NCBI GenBank assembly: GCA_013397435.1
Contig: VZRG01000448.1
Span: 124,131 to 188,130 of the forward strand
Source: Erythrocercus mccallii
Taxonomy: Eukaryota > Chordata > Aves > Passeriformes > Dicruridae
DNA length: 64,000 nucleotides
Direction: 5' to 3'
Shown: positions 25,705 to 40,700 of the stretch, in pieces
Layout: every line of letters starts with the position of its first letter
Position numbering within the stretch: position 1 is the stretch's first letter
Notes under the pieces: model-generated
Told to the model about the DNA's origin: nothing
The model's input: only the letters and a program-made list of their open reading frames with translations
Database searches by the model: none
Translations under genes and position numbers: made by a program

Positions 25705-28700
25705 GTGAGTGCGCGGTGCGGGAGCGATGCGGAGCCGGGACCGGCCCCGCTGGCTGAGCCCCCCGAGCACGGGCGGCGAGCGGCGGCAGCGCCCCCGGCG
25801 CACCTGCCCGCGGCGGGGAAGGCTCGGGGGCCGCGGGGCTGCGCTCCCCGCCGGGCCGGGCGGGCTCCTGGGCAGCCCGGAGCCCTGCCCTGCCCTGCCC
25901 CGGCTTCTTAGAGCTGCGCGATTGCGCTCCGGCTGCCTTCGAATCGCTTGAAAAGATTGAGCGTCTTCCCGAGGAGCGTCTGTGCGCTGAGTTTTGTTGG
26001 CAGCTGGACAGGGATGTTTCTTCTTTGTCTGCGATGTTGTTAGGAGGAGAGGACAAACTTTTAACACCGTGAGGCATAAATAGTTTTGTTGTGTGTGCGT
26101 GCGTCCACAACTCTCAAAGCAGAGAGGAAGACAATACTTTAGAAACCTGTATCTAACACTGAGCGTAGGTTTAAGAGCTGTAGACTCCCACTGTGTGTTT
26201 GTAGTCTAAAGGTGAATATGCTCAGAAGCTGCTAAATTTAATGAAAAGGCCCCTTTTAAGCTTACTTTGGTTCAGACCCTCCAGACTGAAGCTGACAGGC
26301 TCTCGGAGGTGTGTTGCCTGCGTCTATACCTCCATGCATTTGCCTGGAAACAAAGATTTACACACTCCACTCGGCTCGTTAACAAGTTTTGTGTGTGTAT
26401 ATGTGTGTAAGAATATGGCTCTTTACAAACTATCTCCAGAGCAATGCAGATTATTTGTATACTATTGTTTCAGAGGCTGTAATAGTAGCATATCAACAAA
26501 ACTTTTTTGTAGGTTAATTTTTTGTTGCAAGCATTTGATATCTGAATTCAGATAACTTTGTCGGTTGCTGAGGAAGGGCAGTCACTGGACTATTTTCATC
26601 AGCTCTACTTGAAGCATTTTCTAATGCTACAACTGAGACGGGCTGGTGGGCTTTGCTAAAACAGTATCTTGAGGAAACAATAGCTAAGTAGCAGTACTTC
26701 CAACACTTTGAAAAAGCTTGTTTGCCTCAACAGTAACCTGAAATATTTCATCTACCTCTGTTATACTGGGAATTATATTGGTTTATATGATACATCAAAG
26801 CTGTAAGTATTACAATTTATATAACTGCTATGTAACACTGTTATTTTTAAGGAATAGTGAAGATTAATTATCTGTGAGATGCATTTGGCATTAGCAGTCT
26901 CAGTGCAGGAATCTGTGTGTGGCTGAGGAAACCCAGTCCCTTAATCTTCCAGCTGCAGCTTCTGTGTTTAACTGAGTTGTAGGAAACTGATGTTCAGCTT
27001 TTAAAGCCACGTGTGATATGTGTATATACTGCTTTGTCAATCTGCTCCTAGATGCACTTAAGGCTTTGGAGGTTTTGAGAGGACAAAGACTTGGCCCTGT
27101 ATTTCTCTGAAGCATTTCGAAGCAAATGATGAGCCTCATGTCACTGTATTATGCTGATAATACTTATCTGGTAGAAAACAGGACAGGGTTTGAAGAAAGA
27201 ACCATTTGTGTACTATTAGTTTATTTGTTGAAGTTGTATTCATTAGATAAAGGCTTCCTAGACAATAGCAACCACATTTATTTGTTTATGCTTATTGCAG
27301 ATAGTCTTATGTACTGGAAGAACTTTTTTATCCCCCTTTCTTTCTCTCAAGGACCACACCCTTATTCTGGCACATGCACATGGATAGGTGTAGTACTAGC
27401 AGTAGCTGTCATTTTTTCAGGCAAGAAATAGTACCACTGAGTAATTGGGCAGTGTGTGCTGTCACCTGGCTCCCATCTAGCTTACCTCTTTCTGGTATAA
27501 GAACCAGCAGCTTGGACTTAAGCAAGTTTATGCTTGAAATCATAAGTCTATATCTCAAGCAGACCTATTCCTGAAAAAAACCTGTTGATTTATGCTTCAG
27601 TCATGATTAGTAATCTGGCATAGTAGGAAATTTCTGCTGCTGCTCTCATTCCAAATAAATATATAGTTCCTATCACTCACCTAAAGATGTTTGTGAGACT
27701 GCTTGAGTGCTGGTTGGACCTTGTGGAAAGAGTCCCATTGACTGCAGTAAGTTTGCAGCAGACCTAGCAATAATTTCAAATTTGCTACCATTTTGATCAC
27801 AGTCTCAAGAGGACAGAGGAGGAAAGGCCTGCCTTTTCGAAATGCCTTTTTTTAAAGTAAAGGGTTTCTGTTACTTTTTCTAAGTATGTTAGCATTCCTA
27901 GGATATAATTTAAACTATTGCTGGCATCAAACAATTCACATTTTGGTGTTATTTCTTTCTCGTCTTTAATTTGGGAAGTTTTGAACAGTGATGCAAAATG
28001 CTTTTTAACTGTTAATATAGCTAGACAGATATTTTGTGAGCAGTGCTCACAGCCTCCATATTGAACTATTTAATGTTGCCAGAGAATTGATTCCTATAGG
28101 AAAAAACCCAAAGCAGGCTCAGGAGAAAGTGCTGAGTCTGCCTTGCTGTCCCATGACATCATAAAGAACCTGAAGTGATGATAATGCAGTTTGCAAAGAT
28201 GCAATTACTTTAAGTATCTATTGGGCAGGAGAGATGCAAGCTAATCTTATTACTAATCATTTAACAGCCTATGTATTAATCATAGATATTATAGCTTAAT
28301 GACTGCTGTTTGTCTAGTTGTATTTCTACAGCTTTTAAAGTTTTTCTTTTTGCTATTGCTGTGCATCAGTAGCAGGTTAAATAGTGATGTGGTATTTTAA
28401 AGCAGTATGTATCTATTTTGGTGCAAAAATACCTGGATATGTAAAACACTAAATGAAGGAAAATACTTGGTGGGTCAGGAAACTACCAGAGTTGCCCCTA
28501 GACTATAGACTTTGTTGCTTCAGATGCCTTTAAGGAAGTGGATATGTTCATTCACATGGCTTATGATCAGATTTGAGTAGCACATAAAGTACTGCAAAGT
28601 AAGAGAATTAAAACTGTGTCTTCATGGGTGCTGGATTGACTTTAGATAAAAAACTCTTTCTCAAAAGATGCATAATTTAATTTAGTTTTCTTGGCCTGCT

Positions 28701-31700
28701 TATTGCACCAAATTTTGTCTGTCAAAGTGTTTTTTCTAGATGAAGCCTTCTACTGTAAAGTTGTGGGTTTTTATTTTTTTCTGTGTGAACTGTAAATTTC
28801 AAGATACACCTGTAGCTCAGAATTTGAAAAGACATAACCTGATAAAAACACTGCCATCCTATTGACATGTGCAACAGGTGTGTGTTGAACACATTTTGTT
28901 GGAAATATCCAGCATTTAGTTCTATACTAGAAAAGCTTTTCTTGGTTAGGCATTCTCAGATAGTAGAAGATCCTTTTGCTCAGTTGAAGGTCTCAGCAAT
29001 CACTAAAGCTGAGACTTGGAGAAGTGCAGGATAAGCTGGGCATTGAATTCCCATGGACTCCTTTATTATTTCCTCTCCTTATCCAACTGTACTGAGCACT
29101 GTGTTCTTGGGGGCAAATCAATGAGCTTGGCTCTTAAAGTGAAATGAGGGATGACTTTTGGATATAATACATGTTTCTACTAGACCCTGACACAAACCAA
29201 GAAATTCCACAATACCCTGTGGAATGAGAACCCAGTTTTGATGAAACCTGTGATGGTTAGAGGAGTCCTCCTTTAGCAGGGTAGAAATACCCAAGAACTT
29301 AAACCAGTTTCAAGAGTCAGATTTCTGTATTAGAAGTGACTTCCCTTTGCCCCCTGTAAAGCTTACCTTTCCCATGGGTGGGAGTTGTGCAGGTTGGCCA
29401 GGCTGTAGTTCTGTTCAGGGATAAGGAAAGAGACACAGAAAATCCTAATGCTGTGTCTCAGACCAGCATGCTGCTTTCCCAGGAATACGACTTTTTGCTT
29501 ACAACATTTTGTTCAAAAATAGAAAGGCATTGCAAATCTCAAGCTCATGATTGTCAAGTCCCAGTATTCCTTGATTAAGAGCCCAAGAGGAAACACCTAC
29601 CATGGAAGGAGCTATGGTAAAAACCACGTGGAATGGTATGGACAATCTGCTTGCTTTCACATGGCTTTTCTTGCTGCCAGAGAGAGAAGACTGGTCTCTT
29701 CTCCGGTTGAGCTCATGTTCTGTACCTTGATTTTAACTCTGTGTAGTTCAGGTCTGATCCTATGTAGATCAAACTTCTCGATTATAAGATGTTTGCAGGG
29801 GAGCATGCTTTGGTTCATAAAGGGTTCTATACAGCATTATTTTTCTGAAACTAATTCCTGTAATGGAATTCCTGTACAAATTTCTGATGGACCAGAAAAG
29901 ATGGTATGTGCTAATGTACAATAGGTAAGAAGAAACAATCCTTTGATAGTAATTGCTACACTCTAATCCCATACCCTTACCAGTCACTCACTAGTTGGAA
30001 GTTGAGTCTCTTGTTGAAGCAGTCCCTATTCCCACCACTAACAGTGGGACCTCCAGTTCCAAGAAATCTTAAGTAATGAGTCCTAATTAAAAACTTGGCA
30101 TGGCTGTAACTAAATCTGAATGTAGCTGCAGTATCCAGCTAATGACTCTAGGCTCACTTTATAAGAAGGGAATTGGTATTTTAAGAGTGGGATTAATTTA
30201 ATTTAAATTTGGATTTCGAACATACTGCAGATCTGTGCTAACAGCTACTGCTATCTCTGTTTGTTTTGTTCAGTTGTCTACACAGGGAGGTCAATGATCC
30301 AGTTAAAATATGGACAGGTTATTGGGAAGACCTGAAATTTGGTAAGATGAATCCCACACTGTATCTCAAGGACTACATGTAATGTGAATTAACTTTACCT
30401 CTGAATTTTCTCTTAGTGTAAATTATCCTCTCTAATATTCTAATAGATTTCTCTTCCCCTCAAACTTCCCCTCAATTTTTGCCTTAAGTGAACTGTCACC
30501 AATTTTAAGATTCCATGTGGATTGGCTTTTCCCACTTTTGTAGGAGCAGGTGAATGAGAAAGGCTTTGGTTGTTGCTTTCTCTTTTAATTGTGGAACTGC
30601 CACAAAAAGAAAGCACTCTACACTGAAATGCTTAAAGGATGTTACACCCTAGGAAGCTCTTAAACTGAGGAAATTAATATAAATTACGCCTATATATATA
30701 TTACCTAAATCTATTGCAAATACTTTGGTAACAAATTCATGAAAATACACCTACTTGGAAGAGAGACATTCAAATTTCACTGAATATTATTGAGAATGGA
30801 TGATGCTTGCCATGAAAAATAATTGAGAAAGAGTATATTTTCTCTCTTCCTCTTTTTTTCTTCATTCAATTGACATAGGGTGGATCTGTTGACTGGGGAG
30901 ATTTGTGTTGAATATCAGGGAAAAGTTTCCCACCCAGAGGATGTTGGGCACTGGAACAGGTTTCCCAAGGAAGTGGTCACAGCACCAAGCCTTGACAGAG
31001 TTCAAGAAGAGTTGGCCAACACTCTAAGGCAAATGGTGATGTTCTTGGGGATGGTCCTGTTCAGGGCCAGGAGCTGGACTTGATAGTCTCTTCTAGCTAA
31101 ATGATACTCTGTGATTCTATGACCAAAGAGTTAGGAACTGTTCCCTTCTAGAGGCAAAAATACGGAATAAGCCATCAGCAGAAACAGTCAAAAGTGCTTA
31201 CATTTATACCGTGGAGAAAACCTGTTGAGGGAACTTACTGATGGGTATAAAATCGGGTATTTGTGAAAATGTCTGCTGGTTAGGGATAGGAGAATAAAAC
31301 TATTCCCCTCTCCCCTAGGCTGGCACACATACTTAAGGCATTCAGACTGCAATTTTTGTCTATTATGTCTATGCCACACCAAATTAACAATTTCTTAGCT
31401 GCCATAATATGTCTGTCTTTAAAGTTTCTGTGAATTCTGTTCTGGGTTTCATGGCTGCACAGAAAAGTATTGATGAATGGACTTAATTTGAATTACAGAA
31501 TTGTTTGGGTTGGAAAAGATCTTAAAGATCATCTTATTCCAACCCTCTGCCTCTTCCACTAGACCAGGTTGCTCAGGGCCCCATCCAACCTTGAACACTG
31601 CCAGGGATGGGACATCCACAGCTTCTCTAGGCCAGTCTTGTCAGTGTTTATGCTTTTTAATAAACAACTGAAATTGTGGGGTACTAGATATATCTTTAGG

Positions 31701-34700
31701 CTATGATATATAAACATTTATTGTGTTGCTGTGTCTATAAAAATTAACCTGTGTGTTTATAGAAATTCACTTGTGTGTAACTGTGTTTATAAGAATTAAA
31801 AACAAAACAAAAACCTCAAAAAGCTAACCCACTGCTAACAGCTTCAGCAGTAAGGGGGTGTTTTGTTTGGTAGGGATTTTATTCTTCTGAGGTTTTAAAG
31901 TTCTGGGTATAACGGTCCACATCCCAGAGCAGACTTGTAGGTGTGTAGAACTTCCCAAGACATTTCCCCTTGTTTTGAATAGGGTCAAATAAATGCTGTT
32001 GACACTTGGGTGTTATAATTTGCCTGTTTGTGTCCAAGCTTTTCCTTAAGAAAGGAAAGCTTTAGGGGGTTGTTTTAGAAGCTGTGTTGGCATTTTTGTG
32101 AATCCCCAAGACAGTGCAGCTGTGAGCTGGCCTCTTAGAGAAGGAAGTGGCTGATTGCCATGGCCAGGCCTGTGATATACACCTGTAAAGTTCACATGAT
32201 CAGAAGAAAGGAAAATAGTTATTACAGGAAAAGCTAAATGGATCTCATGCTTTAAATTTATGATGTGGTAGATAGCTGAAACCAGAGCCAATGCCAAAAT
32301 GAAGGTATGTTTCACTTGGAAGAAAGAAAATCTGTCAGCGCTTTAATGATTTGACCTGGGTGGGGGGAAATAATTTTAGGAAATACTTTATAGATTTTTT
32401 TTTATGCTGAGTTATGACCTGAATCAGTGACTAAAATATTTTCATAAAAATGGATATTAATTTTCCAGTTGAAGACACTTACCCTGTATTGATTCACATA
32501 ATTGTAATCTATGTTAATTATGAAGGTTGAAGTGTTGATTAGCTTCTAAGAGATTTAGACATCAAGCTACTTCTTTACAGCTTGTTATCAATGGCCTGAG
32601 ATCCCTCCTTTGTGCACCAGTGTTGAGAAGCTAAGTACAAGAAATAAATAAATGTGTGTTGTTTTCTTTGGAAAATGAGTGAATAAGCCTATCATTGCTT
32701 TATGAAGATGGCAGCTTTCAGCAGGCTGGTATTCCAGTTCCCAGTACATTAAGAGCGAGCCTGGAACACCACATCAGGTATTTTGAAAATCCAGACAAAC
32801 TTTTAATCTGCTGTGGAAAAGATAAATTCTCCCAGCAATTTATTCAACCCAATGAAGAACATTTTGCAGGACAAGGAATTCTCTTGCATCCTCCCAAGTC
32901 TTAGAACAGTGTAGGTTCTGAGCACACAGAGGCTTTGACAAATTTCCCCAAAAATAACCTGCTTAGATCAATACTTGTCATAAGGGGTCATATGGGTACT
33001 CTTAACTACCCTTTTTTTGTGACCAGCAATGTTGCTGCACTGTGCAGGGAAGCTCTCAGATCCAATTTTAATTGCACTTGTATTCACTGATGGCAAAAGC
33101 CAGGTATTAGAAATGAGCAACATTTAATATGTAAATGAGCACTGCCAGGTGCTCCTTTGCACTGTCTCCTTTTTGACTGCTTGGTTTTTTACAGGTGTAG
33201 CTATTATGGGTCTATTGGGGACAGCTGTAATTCAGAAATAACCCCAGCCCCTGTCAGCAAAAGAGCTTAGAAACAATAGCTGAACTAGTAAAGGCTAACA
33301 TACAGGTGAAACTCCATTTTCAGCAGTAATTGTACTGAAAATCACTTTCCATGGCAAAAGAAAATAAAGACAGGGACTGGACAGGACATGCATCTTGTGT
33401 AGCTTCATATTCTGCGTAACTGTACTAAATCTCTATATGAATGGTATAATACAGTAATTTGATTTTACTTAAAACTTGATCATCCTGTTGTTTTCTCTCT
33501 TTATAAAAGTTGCATTAATCCTAGGGACAGCTGTTTGCCTGATGTCTGAGGACCTCTTGCATCATCTTTGCTCATTCACAAGATATGAGCTGGGTAATGG
33601 CTAAAGTTACATTATCTGGCCTGTGTTTGAGAGAGAATAGAAAAAAATTTCCTGTTTAGCATTTTAGACTTGCTGTCTATAAATGCATCTATAACTTGCC
33701 CAAGAATTTAGCAAGAAAGATACTCCATTACAAGAAGTATTTTAAGATTGGCTGATAGATGAGTTTTGCACGGTGGGGGCAGCCTCCATGTAGCCACCTC
33801 GGACATTGTCTGCATGCTTGTGACTCTGATATGATGCATACAGACTGTCTGCTGTGCACGTCTGCCTGAAGCACAGCTACTGGATAGGCAAATGGGGCCC
33901 TCGGGGGTTTTTATATAAACCATTAAAAGTGACCTGGAACCTTTGAAAATTTTTCACCCTGGGAAATCACTTAAGAAAAAGCTTTATGATGACAATTTAG
34001 GCATAATCCCTAATCCAGAATAAATCAGTACCGATTTTATCTTCTCTCAGAAGGCTTGGTTATTAGGAGGATAGGAGGAAAAAGTACCTGCTAAGGTAAG
34101 AGATAGCTATGAAGATATCACTATCAGATATCAGGCTGGCGTGTGATCTGCACAGCAAGTTTTATTTGAATGTCAAATTTATGAGCACATGGAATTCCTT
34201 AAACTTCTTGGGACTGTGATCTGAGACATATCAGTGGTTTGAACACTGACTCAGCTACAGAATGATGTGTCTTCAGTGTTACAAACCTTGGGAGAGAAGA
34301 TAGAAACTTGCTTTTATCATAAATGCAGACAGAATGTAATTATGAAATATCACAGTTTTTTTAAAGTAATATGAATCATAAAAAAAATTTGATGGATGGA
34401 CGCAAATATGACGCAGTAAAACATCAACAGCAGTAACATAATATGGCAAAATATGACCAGCAGTGAACCCAGTCAAAATCTGACTGTTTGATACAAAGAC
34501 CATCTGACAAGATGCATCAGTTTTGAAACAAAATATGATTAGGAAAATTTATTACCACTTAGTCTTTCACTGGCCACATTTGGAGTGCATCACTGGGACT
34601 TGGTGTGGGGTGTCCTGTGACATGGATATAGGTGAAAACAGATTGTGCCCGGTGTACTGCATGCTGGTTAGTCATCCCTGAGCTGTGCTCCTGCAAGCTC

Positions 34701-37700
34701 AAGATCAAGACTACTACTGATAACACAGGCAGAGAATATTTTGGTTAATTACCATAGATTTTTGTTTTGCTATTTCATTATCACTTTCACTTAAGTTCTT
34801 GTGGTTTTGTCACTTTGTTTTCAGAGGTCTCCATCAGGCTCACACTGCTCTGGTTAATGTTAAATATTTCACATTGCTTCTTACCAAGTGCTCTTCTGTG
34901 TTTTCTGCTGAATCCATTGCCTTGGGAAGAAAAAAAAAAGTCAAAATACAAAAGCATAATGGAGTTTACCACATCAGGGTTTGTGCACTCATTTTTGTCT
35001 CTCTGCACATATGGTGTGCACATGCAGTGGCTGACCTAATCTGGATGGATGCTAATGGTATCAAACTCTGGATTGCAGGTTAGGTTGTAAGGTTCAAGAG
35101 GAACAGGAATGGGATTTATCAGCAGGGAGCTTATCTTCTACCTGACGTCTTCAAAGGCTCCAGCTAAGCGAGATGTGTCACTCAGAATGACATCTGTGCC
35201 CCTCATGGGCCTTTGGGGGTTTAGTTTAGTAATAAGCCTGATGCTCTTGGGGAGAGCAGCTTTGACCTGGGTGTTTTAGCAGCAATTTTGCTTCTAAATG
35301 ACACTTTGCTGTAACTTCTGTCATGGTAGAAATCAAGGAACCTATTATTTGTTTAATGAAGCATGATTATTAAAACATAATGAAGATGCAACTGATTGAA
35401 ATAACAGCTTGCAATTTGCCTATTTCTTTTTTTCTTGAAGGATATTTTTTTCCCTCTGTACAGTTATCTGCAGAAATATTTTGATGAGTAATTTAGTTTA
35501 AAAATGTCTTTGTTCTGAGGCTGATATCTAAACATTCTACTGTGGACTTTCCGTGAAACACCCAAAGATGAAAACTGACCCATATGGATGGAAATGGTAG
35601 CTAGCACTTTCTGGAGCAAATACTGTTCACTTGCTTTCATCAGCTAATGGGATGATGAGACAAAAAAAAAAAAGATTATTCACATTGTGTAGTATCTTAA
35701 CATGATTCATTCCAATAGTCTTACAAATCTAGTTTCTATTCAATTGTAACAGAAAATTGGAACTCAATTTATACGGTTGAAATAGCAAAATATTGCTTTA
35801 GAACTAACTGTGGAGTCTGCTGAAAGGTGTTAGAATAAGGTAAAACAGCACATAGTTGGTATTTCCATACTTACCTTGTCTCCTGTACAATGTGGTCCCT
35901 TCTGTCATTTTCAGTGGTAAATTATTTCTGCTTTGTAGTTCAGAAATTAGTAGTGAGAGAAAAAAATGAAGCTTTAAAAGCTGACATCTCAGTGTGTTCC
36001 GAGAAGAGCACTAAAATGTCAACTGATTTGCCAGCTATTAAGGCACAACTGCAGATTTCCATTAACACATTTATTTGCCATAGTGGAACTGGTTCAAAGT
36101 CTGCTTCAAAAGAAGAAAGAAAATATTCAGAATAGGTCACTGCCTACACAGGGATTAAATTAACTAGAACAAGAGAAATTCACAGCTTCTTCCAGAAAGC
36201 TTACTGCTCTGCCTCACACATTTCATTCACACTGTTTGGGCCTGAGTCTTAATGCCAATTATTTCTTTGTTTCTTGCTGTTTTCTCTGGTGGTTTCTGGA
36301 TGTATATCCTTGCAGAAATGATCAGCCCACAAGGAGGAAATTATCCCTCTTGCCACAGGTAAAGAGAGCAATAAATGAAAGAGCAGTATTTTAGGAGTTG
36401 GATTTCATGCAAATTTTCATTTGTTCAATTCTTTTATTTTGGAAAACTTGATTGTAGAGTTACTTAACCCTGCCCGAACATCTGCAATAACAATGGTGTC
36501 CTTAAAAACTATTCAGGTCAGTTTAAGGGAAGAAAGAAATGTCTTCCACAAAGCTTCAAGATTTTAACTTGCAAACTCTTTCAGATAAACCCTTGGGTAG
36601 AAATTGGGCCTTCACATCTGTATTCTGATGGCTCCAAGAGGGCTCCCTATTTTGAGTGCACAGTGGTGGCAAGCTGGGCACGTATTAGGAGTTGCAGTAG
36701 CTCTTGTGCATCACAAATGCTTGTCATCCTCCTTGCTGCTCCCTACAGTCCCACCTGGTTTCCTTGGGTGATGGAGCTGAGCATTGATGCCATCTCTGTA
36801 CTGGACAAGAATACAGCACAGCTTGTGGACGCGTGCCTTGGAACAGGTCCCAAACAGGACTTGCCATGACTCAATGGCCTTCAAGGTCTTTGCCAGCCTA
36901 AAAGATTCTCTGATTCTACTTGAGTCTCCGTGCAGCAGCTGGCTGGCAGATGAGCATCCTGAGAAGACTCAGTTAGGTAGCCAGCAAGGATCCATTTCTT
37001 CTGCTAGAAGGTTTGGCTCAGATGTTGGGAGAGTCACAGAAGAGCAAAGGCTGTGCATGAGAGCAGAGAGTGAGGGGAGCACTTCAGCCACCTGAGAAAC
37101 ATGCAGGGATGGAGAGTGGATTGTGTATTTTAAAGGCAAAAATAGCTATTTTCCCATGGGAGGGGGGACAGCACAGGAATTATGGTCCATAGTGGTCAGT
37201 CTGCTCATGGCAGTTGATTGAACATTCCTGCATGACTGAAATTGTGACCAAGTACTTTGACAGCTAAATTTGCTCATAACTTACTGCTTGATGTCAAGGA
37301 GGAGTGCGTGCACAGAATGAAAGGAGTCATGGAAGAGTTTATTTCAAAGATTGTCTGGGAAAATAAAAAGAACAAGACAATGGACAAAGCACTCTTCCTA
37401 AATTTGCATATACATCTTGAACTAATGCTTTGAATCCAATCTTCAGCTACAGGGAAATGTGTGGTCACTTTTCCTTGGAAGTGATTCGTGTCCTGCATAA
37501 TTCAGTGCTAGGCTTTGGATGTTTGTGCTGTTATATACACATATGTACTCTGGCAATGAGCCGCTGTCACTCACCCACCAGTGAGGGTCAAAATGTTGAT
37601 CAGCTCCTCCTTCCCTGTGCACTCCGTCTTGTCAGTGAGACAGAGCTCCTGGGGAAAATCGATCATGTTAACAAAATTGGAATTTCAGCATTGTAGAGGG

Positions 37701-40700
37701 AGAGAATGAACTGGGATTTCACATGCAGCTTTTGTTCTTGCACTTCCGCTTTGCAACATTTAGACATCACTTTGTTACTTTGATAATAGTAGGTCTTTTG
37801 GTCAAAGAAGTCTAGGAAGAAACCCATTATCTTATAACTGTTAAAAGGTCTGTCCCTTGCTTCTTCAGTGCCACTGCCCAGCTAGGACTATGACCCTTGC
37901 TACTTTTATTGGGAGCAAGGCTCTTAAGCTATATGAATAAAGGGAAATATCAGGAAAGAAATTGGGGCATGCATTGTGTTGTCAGGATGTTATCAGAGAA
38001 AATCAAAATTGGCACTCTCTGCCTGGTCTTGGAGCCTGGCTTTTTCCATATCTGTGGCACAACTAGTCCTTTTTTTAGATTGTTTTGTTCCTGTGTTATT
38101 TTGATAGATTATTTACTGATAAACCACTAAATTTTCAGAAGTCTGTCTGCCAAGGATGAAATTAAAATTATGCTTTTCTTCCTGATAGTCCTTCTCCAGA
38201 TGAACTTTAATAGGGCATTATAAAGTGAAGGTTTCAGAGTTTGTTTTTTTTTTCTAGAAAGATTACAAAAGTTGTAGGAAACCCTAGAAAGTTAAGCACA
38301 GTCTAACCCTACTTCCCCTATAACTTAGCTTTCTACAACAGAAATGATCCCCAAAAAATAAGAGTTACTTTCAGATTTAGCTAAAAGTCATGAGCTGATC
38401 CTGTTTTTCCTTTCCTATATTAATGCATCTTTGTTAAAATCTGCTTATTCTCTGCAAATACTTGAAACTATGCTCTGTGCAAATACAGAGGTGTCTTAAT
38501 CTCAGCCCTTGTGCTGTCTGCTATTGGAAGTATCCTTACTTATTCAATACAAAAATGAAGCCATTCTAATGCAAAAAGAATGAACTTTATTGTAACTTTT
38601 AAGGTTGTTTACCTTGATGTTTACTCTTTGTGTATAGAAAAATATTGCCTGGGAAAACTTAAATACACTTGAAGTTATGCAAGCATGTTGCTGTTTCCCA
38701 GTTACAAATGATAATTTTTTTAAAGGCAAAACAGGATCAATCTTGATCAAATGTTATTTATCCAAGTCACATATCAGGGTTTGCTTAAAAGTGAGACTAA
38801 ATACAAGATTTTCAAATGCAAATCTGATCTAGTCCCACTGTGCTTTGTGCCAGTGTGGCTTTACCTCAAGTGCCGTGAGCAGTTTTGGGTGCCTCAGTAT
38901 TAGATGGATATAAAGCCCTTAAAGAGTGCTCAAAGGAGAGCTGTGAAGATGGTGAAGGGCCTGGAGGGGAAGGTGTATGAGGACTCACTCAGGTCACTTG
39001 GTCTGTTCAGCCTGGAGAAGAAGAGACTGAGGGAAGATCTCATTTTGGTCTTCAGCATCCTCCCAAGGGGAAGTGGAGAGGCAGACACTGATCTCTTCTC
39101 TCTGGTGACCAGTGACAAGACCTAAAGCAATGGCATGAAATTGTGGCTGTGTCAGGGGAGGTTTAGGCTGGATATCAGGAAAATGCTCTTCAGCCAGAGG
39201 GTGCTTGGGCTCTGGAACAGGCTCCCTAGGAAGTGGTCACAGCATCAAATCTAACACAGCTCAAGAAGCTTTTGAACAACACTTTCAGGCATGTGGTGTG
39301 ACTCTTGGGCTGTTTTTCACAGGGCTGGGAGTTGAACTCCACAGTCCTCAATGATCCCTTCCAGCACACTATGTTGTGTGATTGTCAAATTTTCCAGTAA
39401 AATAATGACTTTTGTTGATTTTTAAACAGTCTAGGTAATGCCTGGTAGTTTTTGTTACTTCAGTGTCCTTCAGTCATTCTTATTTAACAAAATAAATTCT
39501 CCTATTTTTTCTTCTCCAGTGATAAATTTCTATACTGGAAAAACTTGATTTTGGTGGTTTTTTTTTGTTTGTTTGTTTGTTTTTAAGAGATGGTTATATT
39601 TAGAGAGCTTCTCTTGTCCCTAAGTAAACATACTGGAGTTCAATTGTGGCTGATAAGTGAATGTGTTAATTCATCATCTTGTATACCTTGAATAAACTCT
39701 AGAGAGCCTTAATAGTTGAAAATTATAATTATTTTTCCTTTTTAGGAAACAGACATACATCTTTCTCAGACTAAGAACTGTAAGGAGCAGACTCTCCTCC
39801 TGTAGACCTTTACAGGTTGTACTTAGGCACATTTTAGTGAAGAGTGGCTATGAGTTCATCTCATGTACAGCCTCTCAAGGTTAACTTAGGGGATCAAAAA
39901 ATGCCCAGCTGCTTTTTGCCACTAAACATGTGAATTTGAAACTTTTTTTAAATTTGAATAGCTCTGAATACGCAATAAAAGTGAAATTGGCCCATTAGTA
40001 TGAAATAGTCAAGGAAATACCCTCCAAACAGATCCTGGCTATAACAGAGAGCCCTGATGGTACAGTCATAACAGGAGAGAATATTTTCCTAGAACCTATT
40101 GGGAGTCTTCAGGATTTTGAGAGTTTCACAGGCCTTGGCAAGATGGCATAGATTCCCATGAACTGTGTGCTATTTGAAATTTAAATTAGAGCAAAGGATT
40201 TCAGTAGTGCCAGTGTTATCACCGTGAATTCTCCCAGACAAAAATCTCCTGTCCTCCACCAGCATGTGCATGATGTGCTGCATTCTTTTCTTGCAGCTTT
40301 GGTATGCATTGCTGTGCTCTGAAAAGTCCCATGTTTCTGTTTTTCAGGCCAGAAGGTGTGCTATGGTGCCTTCAAGCATTCGTGTTACAAATTAGCCTAT
40401 TTCCAGGACTTGTCTAGGCGCGTGGGCTTCCAGGAGGCCCGCCAGGCTTGTGAAATCGATGGCGGGGCTTTGCTGAGCTTGGAGAGTGAAGCTGAGCAGC
40501 AGCTAATAGAAAGCATGCTGCAAAACCTCACCAAATCAGGCTCTGGGATTTCTGATGGTGATTTCTGGATTGGGCTGTGGAGAAGTGGCGATGGGCTGGC
40601 CACGTCAAGTGCTTGCCCCGACCTCTACCAGTGGGCTGATGGAAGCAAGTCACCATTCCGGTAAGAGTGTGAAACTGCTTATTGAGAAGGTTTCATGGGC

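Larger units (their letters stand above)
25313..25960 (+). promoter_or_regulatory. CHODL: CpG island promoter of CHODL
   Basis: Base composition changes abruptly from AT-rich flanks to very GC-rich DNA with frequent CpG. The island contains the CHODL start codon and the first splice donor. Two GGGGCGG boxes (25451-25457 and 25462-25468) are typical Sp1-type sites. A weak TATA-like gataaagg lies at 25488-25495, about 120 bp upstream of the ATG. Long open frames on both strands here are a by-product of the low stop-codon density of GC-rich DNA. Confidence 0.85.
25705..40347 (+). other. CHODL: CHODL intron 1
   Basis: A 14.6-kb intron from gtgagt to a strong polypyrimidine tract and ttttcag. It holds CR1 fragments at 30880-31125, 31491-31635, about 36860-36918 and 38860-39386, and a TTTG microsatellite at 39558-39585. 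Intronic open frames (for example 29547-29924) show no recognisable domain. First introns often carry regulatory elements, but I cannot identify any directly. Confidence 0.85.

Noticed and set aside
25283..26110. Very long open frames on both strands (275 codons minus, 198 codons plus) around CHODL exon 1
   Set aside because: They lie in a CpG island where stop codons are rare, overlap each other on opposite strands, consist of Pro/Arg/Ala-rich low-complexity peptide and run through the true CHODL splice donor.
29547..29924. 125-codon plus-strand frame in CHODL intron 1
   Set aside because: No domain, no matched splice phase and no repeat origin; consistent with chance.
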